Shown: positions 23,979 to 33,183, numbered from the stretch's first letter. The stretch is DNA of 64,000 bases from Desulfoscipio gibsoniae DSM 7213 (GCF_000233715.2 NC_021184.1:3186001-3250000), one strand, 5' to 3'. Notes: generated by a model from the letters alone, not told the origin. Numbers and translations: made by a program.

Positions 23979-26240
23979 ATGAGAAAACGTTATCTGCATT
24001 TGATTTTATTGATGATAGCATGTTTTTTGCTTATGGTCGGGGTTAGTTACGGTTATGAAGATGGCCCGAAGGCTTCAAAAGAAAGTTACATGTGGACCAG
24101 TTACGTCAATCCCAATGATGTTACGGCAGCTGTAGAATTTAATGACCAGCTTGTAATAGGGACCAACGGGGCGGGCCTGATAATCAGGAACAAGAGTACT
24201 TTACAACAAGAAGCCGCTTACACAACCCGAAATTCCCCCAATTTACCGGATAACGTAATCCAGGGTTTGCAGGAACTTGGTGACCGGTTGTTTATAGTTA
24301 CAGCTAAAGGTTACTGCTGGTATGACGGTGCTAAAATCATTCCGGATCCCAACCCGGAGGCAAGTCCCTTCCTCAAGCTGGCTGCTTTAAATAACCATGA
24401 AAAATACTTTGACGGTTCCATCTATTTACTGGAACAAACAAACGACCAATCGACCATTGTAAAAATCGACCCTTCTCTGGAGATAAGCCGCATTGAGCCG
24501 GGACTCGCCATCAGGGATTTTACATTTCAGTCCGACGGTAGACTGTTGCTCCTGTCCGATGACGGAATCTACCGGGAAGAAAATAACAATTTCAAAAAAA
24601 TATTAGAACTTCTCACCGAAAATAAAGCATTAGAACAGGGCTATTTTTTACGTTACGCCTCCATATTTTATGACAGCGGCAGTGATACTATCTGGTACTC
24701 ATATCGGCAACAGAAAATGGAGGAACTTTCGCCCCCCGCATCTTTTTACCCGTATTATTTAGTAAAACAAGCTAACCGCAAAGCCCTAAAATATGATTTA
24801 GGCAAAGGCACATATCCGGAAAAAGCTTTTTTTATAGACGACAAAGTTATTTTTGTCTTGGAAAAAAGACTAAGCCTGGACACCACCGGTGCGGATCTTA
24901 TGGTCATTGAAGGCAACAACCAGCGCTTCCTTGATGCCAATACGGGTCACTTCATCGGCAAAGTAGACCGGGGCTTATGGTACTCGTACTTCTATCCACC
25001 TTCGACCGGAAAGCTGGTGCTGTTGGACTTTAACTTGCAGCCCGTTAAAGAAAAAGAAATCCAGGGGCTGGTAACCGCCGGTGACAACAGCGTGCTGGTT
25101 TTTACAGACCGTAAGGCATACAGGTTCGGCGACAGTGAGGAACAGTCCATTTCCTATGCTTATCTTCCTTTTATAAATGCTTACAAAATAGAGAATGTGG
25201 AAAATAACACGGTTTATCTGACAGGCCATTTCACAGAAACATGTTTTTCTCAAGAAGTAAACGGGACAAAATTCATCTTTAACAATGACGACAGTGGGGG
25301 GTTACCTGTTGATAAATATCTTACTAAAGAACCGGCTTTGACCGACAGCCGCGGTAACAGGTGGTTCAGGGGCGTTGTGGCAGGAAAATGGTATTGCCTC
25401 GCGCCTAACGGTACGGAACAGGTCTACTCCCGGGACCGGATGAAGGACACGCCTTTTTATGATTTTTATGACCTAGCCGAAGACCCGCAGGGCAATATCT
25501 GGTTTATGAGCCCCGAGGGACTGACGAAAATGAATCCCCAGGGTGAGTTTTCCTATTTTATCGGTCGGGAAATCCTCGGGGAGCAGCTCAACCAGGCCGG
25601 TGAAAACTACCAGCCTGCTCCATTCTTCGATGAACTGGAAATTGATGAGCAGGGGAACCTGTGGGTTTACTCCAACACCCTGGGGCTGATCAGTTTCAAC
25701 AACCAGGTTGAAATCAATAAAATATACGGGCCTGAAAGGTGGTCCCTCTATGCCTTTTTCCTGGACCGCAGCGGCAACAAATGGGTGGTCAACCAGGGAA
25801 AAGATGGTGTGAATTGCACAATTTTAGACCGGAGCAACAACATAGTAACCAAACATGAGGCCGCAGATTTTATGGCCAACTTTGAATATGCCAAGCACTA
25901 TTACGACCCCGTGGATAAAGCCCATTTCATCGCCCTCAGCACCTTTGAGCGGGACAAGGAGAGATTTGGGATTATTAAAGTGGAGAATGACCGGGTATTT
26001 GAAATTTACCGTAACCAGCTTGACTTTGAACATGCCGGTGGGGAAATGTTTACGGAAATGTACCGCGAGCAAGGTTATGTATGGTTTGTAACCCCCGTGG
26101 GTATTGTCCGGTACGATGGTGCCGAATTTCTGATTATAAATTATGAGGGTGAAGGCAGGATAGGTCATGACAGCTACGTGGAAAGCCCGAACAAAGTTTG
26201 GGTATTGACGACTACCGGAATCGCCCGGGTTAATTTTTAG
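23979..26240 (+). CDS. Secreted two-component-regulator-type beta-propeller protein
   Basis: ATG 23979 (MRKRYLHLILLMIACFLLMV) follows AAGGAGG with 9-nt spacing. After the signal peptide the 753-residue protein carries propeller-type repeats: LVIGTNGAGLIIRN, LAEDPQGNIWFMSPEGLTKM, LEIDEQGNLWVYSNTLGLIS, DRSGNKWVVNQG, YVWFVTPVGIVRYDG. These are Reg_prop-like blades normally found outside hybrid sensor kinases, but there is no membrane segment or kinase domain at the C-terminus. A degraded copy of the blade region lies at 33184-33412. Likely an extracellular binding or scaffold protein. Confidence 0.75.
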   Translation: MRKRYLHLILLMIACFLLMVGVSYGYEDGPKASKESYMWTSYVNPNDVTAAVEFNDQLVIGTNGAGLIIRNKSTLQQEAAYTTRNSPNLPDNVIQGLQELGDRLFIVTAKGYCWYDGAKIIPDPNPEASPFLKLAALNNHEKYFDGSIYLLEQTNDQSTIVKIDPSLEISRIEPGLAIRDFTFQSDGRLLLLSDDGIYREENNNFKKILELLTENKALEQGYFLRYASIFYDSGSDTIWYSYRQQKMEELSPPASFYPYYLVKQANRKALKYDLGKGTYPEKAFFIDDKVIFVLEKRLSLDTTGADLMVIEGNNQRFLDANTGHFIGKVDRGLWYSYFYPPSTGKLVLLDFNLQPVKEKEIQGLVTAGDNSVLVFTDRKAYRFGDSEEQSISYAYLPFINAYKIENVENNTVYLTGHFTETCFSQEVNGTKFIFNNDDSGGLPVDKYLTKEPALTDSRGNRWFRGVVAGKWYCLAPNGTEQVYSRDRMKDTPFYDFYDLAEDPQGNIWFMSPEGLTKMNPQGEFSYFIGREILGEQLNQAGENYQPAPFFDELEIDEQGNLWVYSNTLGLISFNNQVEINKIYGPERWSLYAFFLDRSGNKWVVNQGKDGVNCTILDRSNNIVTKHEAADFMANFEYAKHYYDPVDKAHFIALSTFERDKERFGIIKVENDRVFEIYRNQLDFEHAGGEMFTEMYREQGYVWFVTPVGIVRYDGAEFLIINYEGEGRIGHDSYVESPNKVWVLTTTGIARVNF

Positions 26241-26322
26241 CAGTTACCGCCATTGCCAGAGGTTGGGATAGTGGGGCGGGGTAAATCTGTCCCACTGTGC
26301 CTAGCAAAATGAGGTGTTTGAT

Positions 26323-26580
26323 TTGAACTACTTAAATTCTATCTTAGTTGGTTTAATTATTACTCCCATAGCATTTTTTATCGGATATAAATTAAGGCCG
26401 ATCACGACCAAGAAAAAAAGATTAATTACAGGATTTGCCGTAGCTTTTACTATCCTAACGATGCTGTTGAGCATAGACTTGTTAATACCAACAATAAATA
26501 TTTTAAAAACTGGTATTGCTACTGCTATTGCTGTGGGTTTTCCCCTTGGTTTGGGTGGACCGCCTTATAAAGAAGATTAA
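26323..26580 (+). CDS. Small membrane protein of unknown function
   Basis: TTG 26323 is 6 nt after GAGGTG; an in-frame GTG at 26314 lies inside that site. The 85-residue product has two or three hydrophobic segments (LNSILVGLIITPIAFFIGY, LITGFAVAFTILTMLLSIDL, GIATAIAVGFPLGLGG) with basic linkers. No family recognised. Confidence 0.6.
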   Translation: MNYLNSILVGLIITPIAFFIGYKLRPITTKKKRLITGFAVAFTILTMLLSIDLLIPTINILKTGIATAIAVGFPLGLGGPPYKED

Positions 26581-26588
26581 AATATTAT

Positions 26589-26777
26589 TTATTTTCGAAA
26601 TACGTGAAATATAAACAAGCCCACGGTAAATATGAGCAATGTAACTGCTAGAATTTTATATACAAAATGATCACTTCCGAAAAAGCCAACGATAATAATG
26701 ATATTTAATAGGTATGAGGGCAACATTCTAAGATAGCTAGGCAAATGCTTATTCTTATTACACAATTGGATCACCAA
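26589..26777 (-). CDS. Small membrane protein of unknown function
   Basis: GTG 26777 follows AAAGGTG at 6 nt. The 62-residue protein has two membrane segments (LLNIIIIVGFFGSDHFVY and ILAVTLLIFTVGLFIFHVF). It converges on the preceding gene with 8 bp between the stops. Confidence 0.55.
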   Translation of the reverse strand: MVIQLCNKNKHLPSYLRMLPSYLLNIIIIVGFFGSDHFVYKILAVTLLIFTVGLFIFHVFRK

Positions 26778-26832
26778 AGCACCTTTCTTGAAGTTATAAG
26801 TTTCACAGATTTCTCCAATTATTTTCTTTTCT

Positions 26833-26990
26833 CTTTAACATCCTAATTACACAGTTACAGATAGTGCGCCATTTTAAAAGCCCGCATTTCCTTAAGATAA
26901 AGGGTAAGCGGGCTTCATAATTTTAGATGAACAGTATGTTAAAACTGCGTCACAACTGAAAAATAAGTTATAATGAATATTAGTAGAATA
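26833..26990. repeat. Dispersed repeat of about 150 bp with hairpin, copy A
   Basis: Nearly identical to 33512-33662. The core is a hairpin AAGCCCGC (26878-26885) / GCGGGCTT (26908-26915), then a conserved flank starting CATAATTTTAGATGAACAGT, then a TTATAAT box. In both places a plus-strand gene starts 100-180 bp downstream. Confidence 0.7.
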
Positions 26991-27163
26991 ATACGCAGTA
27001 AATAAGGGAAAAAAGGACACGAATAACTATAACCCGCAGCGGAAATCCTACCAATTTTTAATTGTTATCCCTTATCAGTACACGGTAAAACGACGTTATC
27101 GGAAATAGCCTTGCATATGGGTCTTTAAAACAATAAATATAGAAAGATTGAGGAGGGTCAGTT

Positions 27164-27703
27164 TTGCTTAGGAGAAACTTATATTTAGCGATAATGCTCA
27201 CTATAGTTTTTACGATTACTGGTTGTACACCTAAAACTATTGATGAATTTCTAAGAAAAGAAGGAATCGATTATAATCGAATACTACATACTGAGCAGAT
27301 GTCAGTTGGCTCAATTGTTTTCTATGACTATTCTTACGACGATGGACAAAAAGGCATTGGTGCTGTCTTAGTAAAAGGGAACCAAAAGGATGGCTGGGAA
27401 TCTGCAACCTCCCAGGGTATTGGCATAAGGGATGAAGACATAGTGTGGGATATTTTTACAGCTGGTGATAAAGAATTTCGTTTAGCATATGGAATTATTC
27501 AAAACTCTGAAATTGAAAAAGTTCAGCTAAAAGAAATTGTAAATACTCAACCTAATAGCCAATCCTTCAAGGATATGACTATTATAAATACAAAAAACTA
27601 TCGACTTTGGTTTAAACAAATCTCCTTTAATCTTAGAAATATAGAGATTAGGGGAGTATCCCTTAAGGGAGACGTTCTATATACGTACCCTCCATTAAAA
27701 TAA
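27164..27703 (+). CDS. Lipoprotein of unknown function
   Basis: TTG 27164 follows GAGGAGGG. The signal ends in a lipobox (FTITGC). The 179-residue protein has strand-rich sequence (GSIVFYDYSYDDGQKGIGAV, KEFRLAYGIIQNSEIEKVQL, FNLRNIEIRGVSLKGDVLYT). No domain recognised. It stands alone behind repeat copy A. Confidence 0.7.
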   Translation: MLRRNLYLAIMLTIVFTITGCTPKTIDEFLRKEGIDYNRILHTEQMSVGSIVFYDYSYDDGQKGIGAVLVKGNQKDGWESATSQGIGIRDEDIVWDIFTAGDKEFRLAYGIIQNSEIEKVQLKEIVNTQPNSQSFKDMTIINTKNYRLWFKQISFNLRNIEIRGVSLKGDVLYTYPPLK

Positions 27704-28056
27704 TTACTAAGTCCTTTTTATGAGTAAAGTTATAGAAATTAGTGGCAGGTCTTAAAAGAGGGCTACTTCCGATAACAGCGCACTCCCAAAATCTGAGTAA
27801 ATATGAAAGTAGTAACCACTGTATTTCATACAGCACATCTACAACTAATGGGTAGCGATAGTTGTGCTAATTTGTGGCGGATAACATATATCAGTTAACC
27901 AGCTTGTCACTTTTTAACTTTTGCGTAGCATGCTACAACCTGCTCCCCTACCAAACAACGTTTTCCACCCAGGGAACAGGGGCCGCGCAACTACGGCCCT
28001 ACGATACTGCTGCGATATAAAAAATAATATCACGATCACTCAACCCAGGGTTTGAG
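27704..28056. other. Gene-free spacer with a hairpin
   Basis: ACAACTA (27841-27847) and TAGTTGT (27859-27865) form a stem. A GC-richer stretch follows near 27940-28015. I see no coding frame. Confidence 0.4.
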
Positions 28057-28521
28057 TTATTTTTCCATCGTTTTCGAAATCAGCATTTTCCTCAGTGCCC
28101 ATCGTGCTGAGGTAATTTTGCCAGCCACATCCTTTTCGCTTAACAGGGTGGTTTCAGCAATCTCAGCGTAAGAAAATCTCAATACATCCCGCAAAATTAC
28201 GGCAACCCTTTCTACCGGGTTTAAGTGCAGCAATGCATCCTGTATCCCTGTGCCATTACGGATGGTATTTCCGGCAATGCTAGTCGTTGTAGCGCGATTT
28301 GACCGAAACCTGCCGGTTGTGTTATTCGCAAGAAAAACAGTGCACAGTTGTTTAACAACCACCCCGGGGGGGTGGCCCAAGTTTATATCGCACAACGTTT
28401 TTTTCACTAAAGTGCTGGCATTTTGATGGTCTCCGGTTAATCTGTAGGCAGTTGAATATAGAAGATTGATCAGCTTTTCAAAGGAAACCGTTTTATTCAA
28501 TACTTCGCATTGCCGAGACAA
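28057..28521 (-). CDS. Short ECF-like sigma factor, co-transcribed with the M56 sensor
   Basis: TTG 28521 begins 3 bp after the stop of the M56 gene, with GGGG 8 nt upstream. The 154-residue protein has region 2.1-like sequence (FEKLINLLYSTAYRLTGDHQ) and a convincing region 4 (IQDALLHLNPVERVAVILRD, YAEIAETTLLSEKDVAGKIT). The part between is shorter than in usual ECF factors, so regions 2.3-2.4 are reduced (FLANNTTGRFRSN). It is the intact member of the family broken at 6447 and 23424. Its position suggests it is an output of the BlaI/M56 circuit. It may be a full sigma factor or a promoter-recognition regulator. Confidence 0.7.
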   Translation of the reverse strand: MSRQCEVLNKTVSFEKLINLLYSTAYRLTGDHQNASTLVKKTLCDINLGHPPGVVVKQLCTVFLANNTTGRFRSNRATTTSIAGNTIRNGTGIQDALLHLNPVERVAVILRDVLRFSYAEIAETTLLSEKDVAGKITSARWALRKMLISKTMEK

Positions 28522-28524
28522 TGT

Positions 28525-30219
28525 TCAAACCCCGCGCGCATCCGTTGCGGCCATTTCATTTAGCACTTCTATTATTCCATCGCATATCGCTTGCGCTGCC
28601 TTGACCCTGAATTCTTCCGTCATCAGCTTTTCCCGGTCCGATTCATTGGTGATGTAGGATACCGCAGTTGAAACTGCCGGCATGTTCACCTGTTCCAGTA
28701 TCTTTAGTTTGACATTACGTAATCCCTGATCTTTGGTGCCAAGTTGCTCTACCAGATTTGATTGGATGATTTGCGCTGCTTTTTCTCCGGTAATCCCATA
28801 ACCGGATTCATCGCCAGAGTGGTAATATGAGGTTATGGTTCCATTTGCCGAACTATCAGGATGCATTTCATTATGAACACTCACTAACAATGCCGCATTA
28901 TAGCTATTCGCAAATTGTATACGTTTTTCCAGTTCTACCGTACTGTCATCCTGACGGGTCATTATGGCTTGTATGCCTGACTCTTTTAGCATATCGGACA
29001 AAAGAAGCGATATTTCCAGATTAATATCTTTTTCTTTAACCTCTGTTGATTTGGGATCAGAAGTGTCAAAGGGATATCTACCTCCCCAATCACCTCCGCC
29101 ATGACCGGGATCAATGACTACCACCATATCTTTTATATTCTCATTAACCATGCTGTTCCCAACGCCTTGAGGAGTATTGCCATTGGCAATAGTAAAAGTT
29201 AGAGCCCCGATAATGATAAAGCAAAGAATAGAAAGAACTGACAGCCTGTAAGAGCCTTTCTTAAACATTTTTATCATCGTGATTCTCCTCTCCATCTGCT
29301 CGCTGGTTTCATTAAAACTGGTCAATTTTAATGGCGTATGACGATTAGAGAATATACCTGCCAGTTTAATAAGTGTATTTCCGTAAGGAATTTTTGCGGA
29401 CTCGCCCAGTGTTTCCATTACATAAGCATCTGTGGCAATTTCCCTCTCATACCTCATCTCCCTAATTGCCAGCCATACGAGAGGATTAAACCAGTGCAGC
29501 ATGGCGGCCATTGCTGCACATAAATTGCAGATGTTATCTTTTCTCTTATAATGAGCCAGTTCATGCAGCAGTACATGCTCCAAGTGATGACGATGTATTG
29601 GGTTGCAGATATCTCCGGGCAAATAAATACTTGGAGTAAATATACCGGCTATACAGGGACTACGAAAATATGAATCCATATATAGTGGAATATCTTTTTT
29701 AATCCCTAATCTTACACAACACTGTTGCATTAATTCATTAATCTGAGGGTCGCAGACTCTTTCAAATTCTCTGCTCCGGCGTTTGAATCTTATGATCATA
29801 ATAGCGGCAACCAAAGCTATGACCGTAACCCCGGTTAGCCAAACTATACTGAGAAAGCCCAGGTTCCAAAGGGGGTAATCTTCAGTTTTTTCTTTATCGT
29901 AGTACTCTCCATCTTCTTGGTACTGACTGCTATTTAGAGTTTCTGTTCCGGAATAACCATCTGCCTGGCTACTCATATATTCTTGGAAGTAGTTGGCTAT
30001 TAGGGGTGTCTCAGGAAAAATACCGGTTATATTAAATGGGCTTTCAATTTGAAATGGCAATACAAGTCTGATTAAAACTATAAGCCAGAATATATGATAG
30101 ACTCTGCCTGACAGGCGATAGGGCAAACTCTTCTTGACGATTAATAACAATACAATTATGATGCCGGCAATTAATGAAGAATACAAAACACGAGCAAATA
30201 TAATACTAAGCATCTCCAT
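28525..30219 (-). CDS. BlaR1-like M56 metallopeptidase fused to an Amidase_3 sensor domain
   Basis: The 564-residue protein has membrane segments at about 8-28, 41-56 and 120-143, then an M56 zinc peptidase domain with HELAH at 219-223 and ERE near 258. A fourth membrane segment (324-345) is followed by an external Amidase_3 domain (about 365-555): VVVIDPGHGGGDWGG, EKD (396-398), SVHNE (His449). The final motif, normally LVExGFxSN with the catalytic Glu, reads TAVSYITN, so that Glu appears lost. In BlaR1/MecR1 the external part is a penicillin-binding sensor that triggers cleavage of BlaI. Here a wall-amidase fold takes that place, suggesting recognition of peptidoglycan fragments. It lies 52 bp after blaI; the start follows a run of 11 G. 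Confidence 0.85.
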   Translation of the reverse strand: MEMLSIIFARVLYSSLIAGIIIVLLLIVKKSLPYRLSGRVYHIFWLIVLIRLVLPFQIESPFNITGIFPETPLIANYFQEYMSSQADGYSGTETLNSSQYQEDGEYYDKEKTEDYPLWNLGFLSIVWLTGVTVIALVAAIMIIRFKRRSREFERVCDPQINELMQQCCVRLGIKKDIPLYMDSYFRSPCIAGIFTPSIYLPGDICNPIHRHHLEHVLLHELAHYKRKDNICNLCAAMAAMLHWFNPLVWLAIREMRYEREIATDAYVMETLGESAKIPYGNTLIKLAGIFSNRHTPLKLTSFNETSEQMERRITMIKMFKKGSYRLSVLSILCFIIIGALTFTIANGNTPQGVGNSMVNENIKDMVVVIDPGHGGGDWGGRYPFDTSDPKSTEVKEKDINLEISLLLSDMLKESGIQAIMTRQDDSTVELEKRIQFANSYNAALLVSVHNEMHPDSSANGTITSYYHSGDESGYGITGEKAAQIIQSNLVEQLGTKDQGLRNVKLKILEQVNMPAVSTAVSYITNESDREKLMTEEFRVKAAQAICDGIIEVLNEMAATDARGV

Positions 30220-30229
30220 TAATGGATAT

Positions 30230-30240
30230 CCCCCCCCCCC
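30230..30240 (-). repeat. G11 tract in the ribosome-site position of the M56 gene
   Basis: On the minus strand eleven G stand 10 nt before ATG 30219, and no other Shine-Dalgarno is visible. Changes in tract length would alter spacing and so could vary translation. It may also be a sequencing-prone site. Confidence 0.6.
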
Positions 30241-30271
30241 GAATTCTTGAACTTGCCTGGAGCACTAAAGA

Positions 30272-30646
30272 CTACTTACGTTTTTTATCTTCTAATATGT
30301 TTTGAAGCTTGGCAATTTCTTCCTCGGACAAAACCTTTTCCTCAAGAAAGTTGACAAAAAACATTGCTGTCGCGCCGTCGTACACCCTTTTAATAAAACT
30401 TTTGCTTTCGGCCAGCACGCATTCCTTCTCAGATATGGCTGGATAATATATATAGCTCCGGCCGTTTTTTTTATGTCTTATGGCGCCTTTTTTAAGCAGT
30501 CGGTTGATAAATGTTTTTATGGTTTGGGGCGACCAGTCTTTTTTTTCAGACAGAGAGGCGATTATTTCTTCAGATGTTATTGAATTTCTCTTCCATATCA
30601 CTTTCATGATTTCCCATTCTGAGTCAGATATTTTGGGGATACTCAA
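30272..30646 (-). CDS. blaI: BlaI/MecI family repressor
   Basis: TTG 30646 follows AAAGGAGG at 8 nt. The 124-residue protein is a winged-helix repressor of normal BlaI size: SDSEWEIMKVIWKRNSITSE, DWSPQTIKTFINRLLKKGAI, KKNGRSYIYYPAISEKECVL, then a dimerisation helix (FFVNFLEEKVLSEEEIAKL). It should bind TACAnnTGTA sites at its own promoter and be cleaved when the M56 partner is activated. It is the first gene of the blaI-M56-sigma operon. Confidence 0.9.
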   Translation of the reverse strand: MSIPKISDSEWEIMKVIWKRNSITSEEIIASLSEKKDWSPQTIKTFINRLLKKGAIRHKKNGRSYIYYPAISEKECVLAESKSFIKRVYDGATAMFFVNFLEEKVLSEEEIAKLQNILEDKKRK

Positions 30647-30671
30647 ATCGATTTCCTCCTTTGCCTATTGA

Positions 30672-30721
30672 TTACATATGTAAACTTTTACTACAGTCTA
30701 CATGTGCAATCGTAAAAAGTC
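30672..30721 (-). promoter_or_regulatory. blaI promoter with two BlaI operators
   Basis: On the minus strand TTGACT, 17 bp, TAGACT form a promoter. TTACATATGTAA (30672-30683) is a perfect TACAnnTGTA operator, and TACATGTGCA (30699-30708) a near match beside the -10. Binding at both would block transcription. Confidence 0.7.
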
Positions 30722-30787
30722 AAGCTTAATTATGAAGTTTCTCATGTTAACTTTGGCTGAGCGAATAAGCAGGGGAAATATGAAGTC

Positions 30788-30867
30788 ATATTGAGAGCTT
30801 ACAATAGCGCTATTTGAGTTTTCGGAAGCGCTGCAATGTTGATATGGTATCAGATTGAGGATTTACT
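30788..30867. repeat. Dispersed 80-bp repeat, copy 1 (copy 2 at 41061-41139)
   Basis: The two copies share nearly all bases, including an AGCGC/GCGCT stem around TATTTGAGTTTTCGGA and the following GATATGGTATCAGA. Both lie in spacers beside stalk-domain genes. No coding frame. Confidence 0.7.
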
Positions 30868-30988
30868 GAAAGGCCTTTGATTATTATTTAACTTTCAGGA
30901 ACATTTTCAATTTTTTAGAGTCTTAATTGATAGCAAAGATCATGTTGTCCAGTATGGATTGTCCGGTTTTGGGGGGAGGTGTTTTCCT

Positions 30989-31030
30989 ATGATCTATTAT
31001 ACGTGGTTTTTTCAAGATGGAATCGTGTAA
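30989..31030 (+). CDS. Possible 13-residue peptide
   Basis: ATG 30989 stands 7-8 nt after GGGGGGAGGTG, one of the best ribosome sites in the window, and encodes MIYYTWFFQDGIV then TAA, 50 bp before the stalk gene at 31081. It may be a leader peptide, a true small peptide or the stump of a lost gene. Confidence 0.3.
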   Translation: MIYYTWFFQDGIV

Positions 31031-31080
31031 TTAAGTGAAAAAATAAAGAAAACCTCAATTTATTGAGGGAGGTAACCAAT

Positions 31081-32262
31081 ATGAAGAAAGCATTGACAAC
31101 CGGGGTACTTGCAATACTGATAATTCTTATCATGTCATATCCAGCTATGGCAAAAGAGAATGATATCCAAGTAAAGATAAATTCATTTTTTGAGTGGGGC
31201 GAAATTGTCCAAAACAATCTAGAGTTCGGGAACAAAGAAAAACCAAGGACAGAGCATGGAAGAGTATTCATACCACTAAGAAAAATATCCGAATACTTTG
31301 GATATACCGTAATATTTAATGAAGAAGCAAAAAAAGTTAATTTAGTTGACAGCAATGGGAAAAAAGTTGAATTAACTTTATACAGTAAAAAAGCGATAGT
31401 CAACAACAAAACGGTAGAGATGGATGTACCTGCTAAAATGATTAACCAGGTAACCTTTGTTCCTCTGCGATTTATTAGTGAGAATTTTGATCAGGCAGTA
31501 AAGTGGGACCCTTCAACTCGTACTGTATTTATAGATCATTTCATTATTTCTACACCTGATTATCTATTTAATCAAAAAACATTGGAATTAACTAAGCGGG
31601 ATGAATCGGGTAAAGGAAAGCATTTGGCGTTAGGAAAGATTCCCATGAGTGTTGATTGGGTCAGCATGCATGTAGCCAAGACCAAAAACGGAAATGATGT
31701 AATTGTCATTGATAATAATTCCGGGGCACCCCATTTGTACCATGATCTCTATACTATCTATGTTTCAGAAACCAATATTATAGATCAGAGTGTGGTAAAT
31801 ACTTTATTTTCTGGAAAGGCAGTCATTAGTTCGGATGGAGAAAAGGTTGTGATTGGAGATGGAAAGATAGCCCGAGTTTATGATGACAAAACAAAAAAGC
31901 TGCAGTATGAATATGACCTGCAATCTCTTTTTGAAGCTGAAAAGGATCCAAATCCAGATGGCTTTTGGAAAACGTCATATGCAATTTTAGGTTTTGAAGA
32001 TAATTATATTTTGGTTAAAGATACATTTAAAATGCTGACCAAAATGGTTTACTTGGATACCAAAAAAATTGTAAATATTTATGAAGTGGTTCTGTCAAAA
32101 GAGGAGCAAGAAGAAGCTTTGCAAAATGCCGGCCCATTTGGAAATGGAGACCGTTTAAAATTTATTGAAGAAAAGGATGGTAAGTTAATTTTTAATAGAT
32201 TCTATGATGATGGACCTTATACAAAAACAAAAATAGTAGAATATAGTCTAGAAAATTTATAA
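31081..32262 (+). CDS. Secreted stalk-domain protein
   Basis: ATG 31081 follows GGGAGG; a short CTCAAT/ATTGAG hairpin touches that site. Signal peptide MKKALTTGVLAILIILIMSYPAMA. Two stalk half-domains follow (GRVFIPLRKISEYFGYTVIF and VTFVPLRFISENFDQAVKWD), then about 220 residues resembling a propeller-like or beta-rich region (VSMHVAKTKNGNDVIVIDNN, KIARVYDDKTKKLQYEYDL). It is followed after about 60 bp by another stalk gene. Role unknown; secreted. Confidence 0.78.
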   Translation: MKKALTTGVLAILIILIMSYPAMAKENDIQVKINSFFEWGEIVQNNLEFGNKEKPRTEHGRVFIPLRKISEYFGYTVIFNEEAKKVNLVDSNGKKVELTLYSKKAIVNNKTVEMDVPAKMINQVTFVPLRFISENFDQAVKWDPSTRTVFIDHFIISTPDYLFNQKTLELTKRDESGKGKHLALGKIPMSVDWVSMHVAKTKNGNDVIVIDNNSGAPHLYHDLYTIYVSETNIIDQSVVNTLFSGKAVISSDGEKVVIGDGKIARVYDDKTKKLQYEYDLQSLFEAEKDPNPDGFWKTSYAILGFEDNYILVKDTFKMLTKMVYLDTKKIVNIYEVVLSKEEQEEALQNAGPFGNGDRLKFIEEKDGKLIFNRFYDDGPYTKTKIVEYSLENL

Positions 32263-32325
32263 AAAGAAATATAACCTTGTGCACCCAGGACACGTTAACT
32301 ATTTTAAGAAAGGAGTTGTTCAAAA

Positions 32326-33174
32326 ATGAAAAAAATTCTTTCAGGAGTTTTCCTTGCATTGATGCTGATATTGGCAGTTTTGCCTGCCTATGCAGCAAAT
32401 ATTCAAATCAAAGTGGACGATGTTGCTATTGCATCCGATGTGGCGCCCGAAACTATGAATAATCGCACGATGGTGCCTTTGCGTGTTATCAGCGAAAATT
32501 TGGGAGCTACGGTCGATTGGTCGAATTCCGAAGTTATACTCTCCAAAAACGATATGCAGGTTTTGTTAAAATTGAACAACGCCATAGCGGTGAAAAACGG
32601 CAATACGGTGCTGCTTGATGTAAAACCATATCTTAAGAATAATCGCGTGATGGTCCCCCTGCGCTTTATTGCCGAAACATTTGGCTATGATGTTAATTAC
32701 GAAAATTTCACCGTAAACGTTGCTACTGAGCCATTGGCGATAAATGGCGTAAAAGTACAAGCATTGCAACATGAATATCACATGACCATGGGCGGCGTAG
32801 TGCAGCAAATCAAAGGGAATGCGTATAACAAAGCCATTTATGATATATTTTTAGCAAATAAAGGCAACAGGGCAAAAATTCCTGCCAGTTACTCCTGGCA
32901 GGTTAATATCGACACACCTGGAGCCTATTATAAAATTGGACAATATGATTTTTTGGATGTAAATGGTAACAGCATACAGCGTTTTGATATTTATGGTTTG
33001 ATTAATTCTCATCCAGCCGAAACTTTGGCCGAGTTCCCCGAGGTTCTGCTTTACGATACTACTGAGAACCAATGGTATTTGTTTAGCGATACTGCAATAC
33101 AATCCATCAGTCAGCTAGTTGATACAGCCACAAAGAACGGTTTCCTAACGGTTATCAGTAATACGGTTGTGTGA
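32326..33174 (+). CDS. Secreted stalk-domain protein
   Basis: ATG 32326 follows AAGGAG. Signal peptide MKKILSGVFLALMLILAVLPAYA, then a complete double stalk domain (RTMVPLRVISENLGATVDWS, RVMVPLRFIAETFGYDVNYE). The C-terminal 150 residues (HEYHMTMGGVVQQIKGNAYN onward) are unrecognised. The 3' flank runs directly into a decayed propeller fragment. Confidence 0.8.
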   Translation: MKKILSGVFLALMLILAVLPAYAANIQIKVDDVAIASDVAPETMNNRTMVPLRVISENLGATVDWSNSEVILSKNDMQVLLKLNNAIAVKNGNTVLLDVKPYLKNNRVMVPLRFIAETFGYDVNYENFTVNVATEPLAINGVKVQALQHEYHMTMGGVVQQIKGNAYNKAIYDIFLANKGNRAKIPASYSWQVNIDTPGAYYKIGQYDFLDVNGNSIQRFDIYGLINSHPAETLAEFPEVLLYDTTENQWYLFSDTAIQSISQLVDTATKNGFLTVISNTVV

Positions 33175-33183
33175 GGAAACTTT

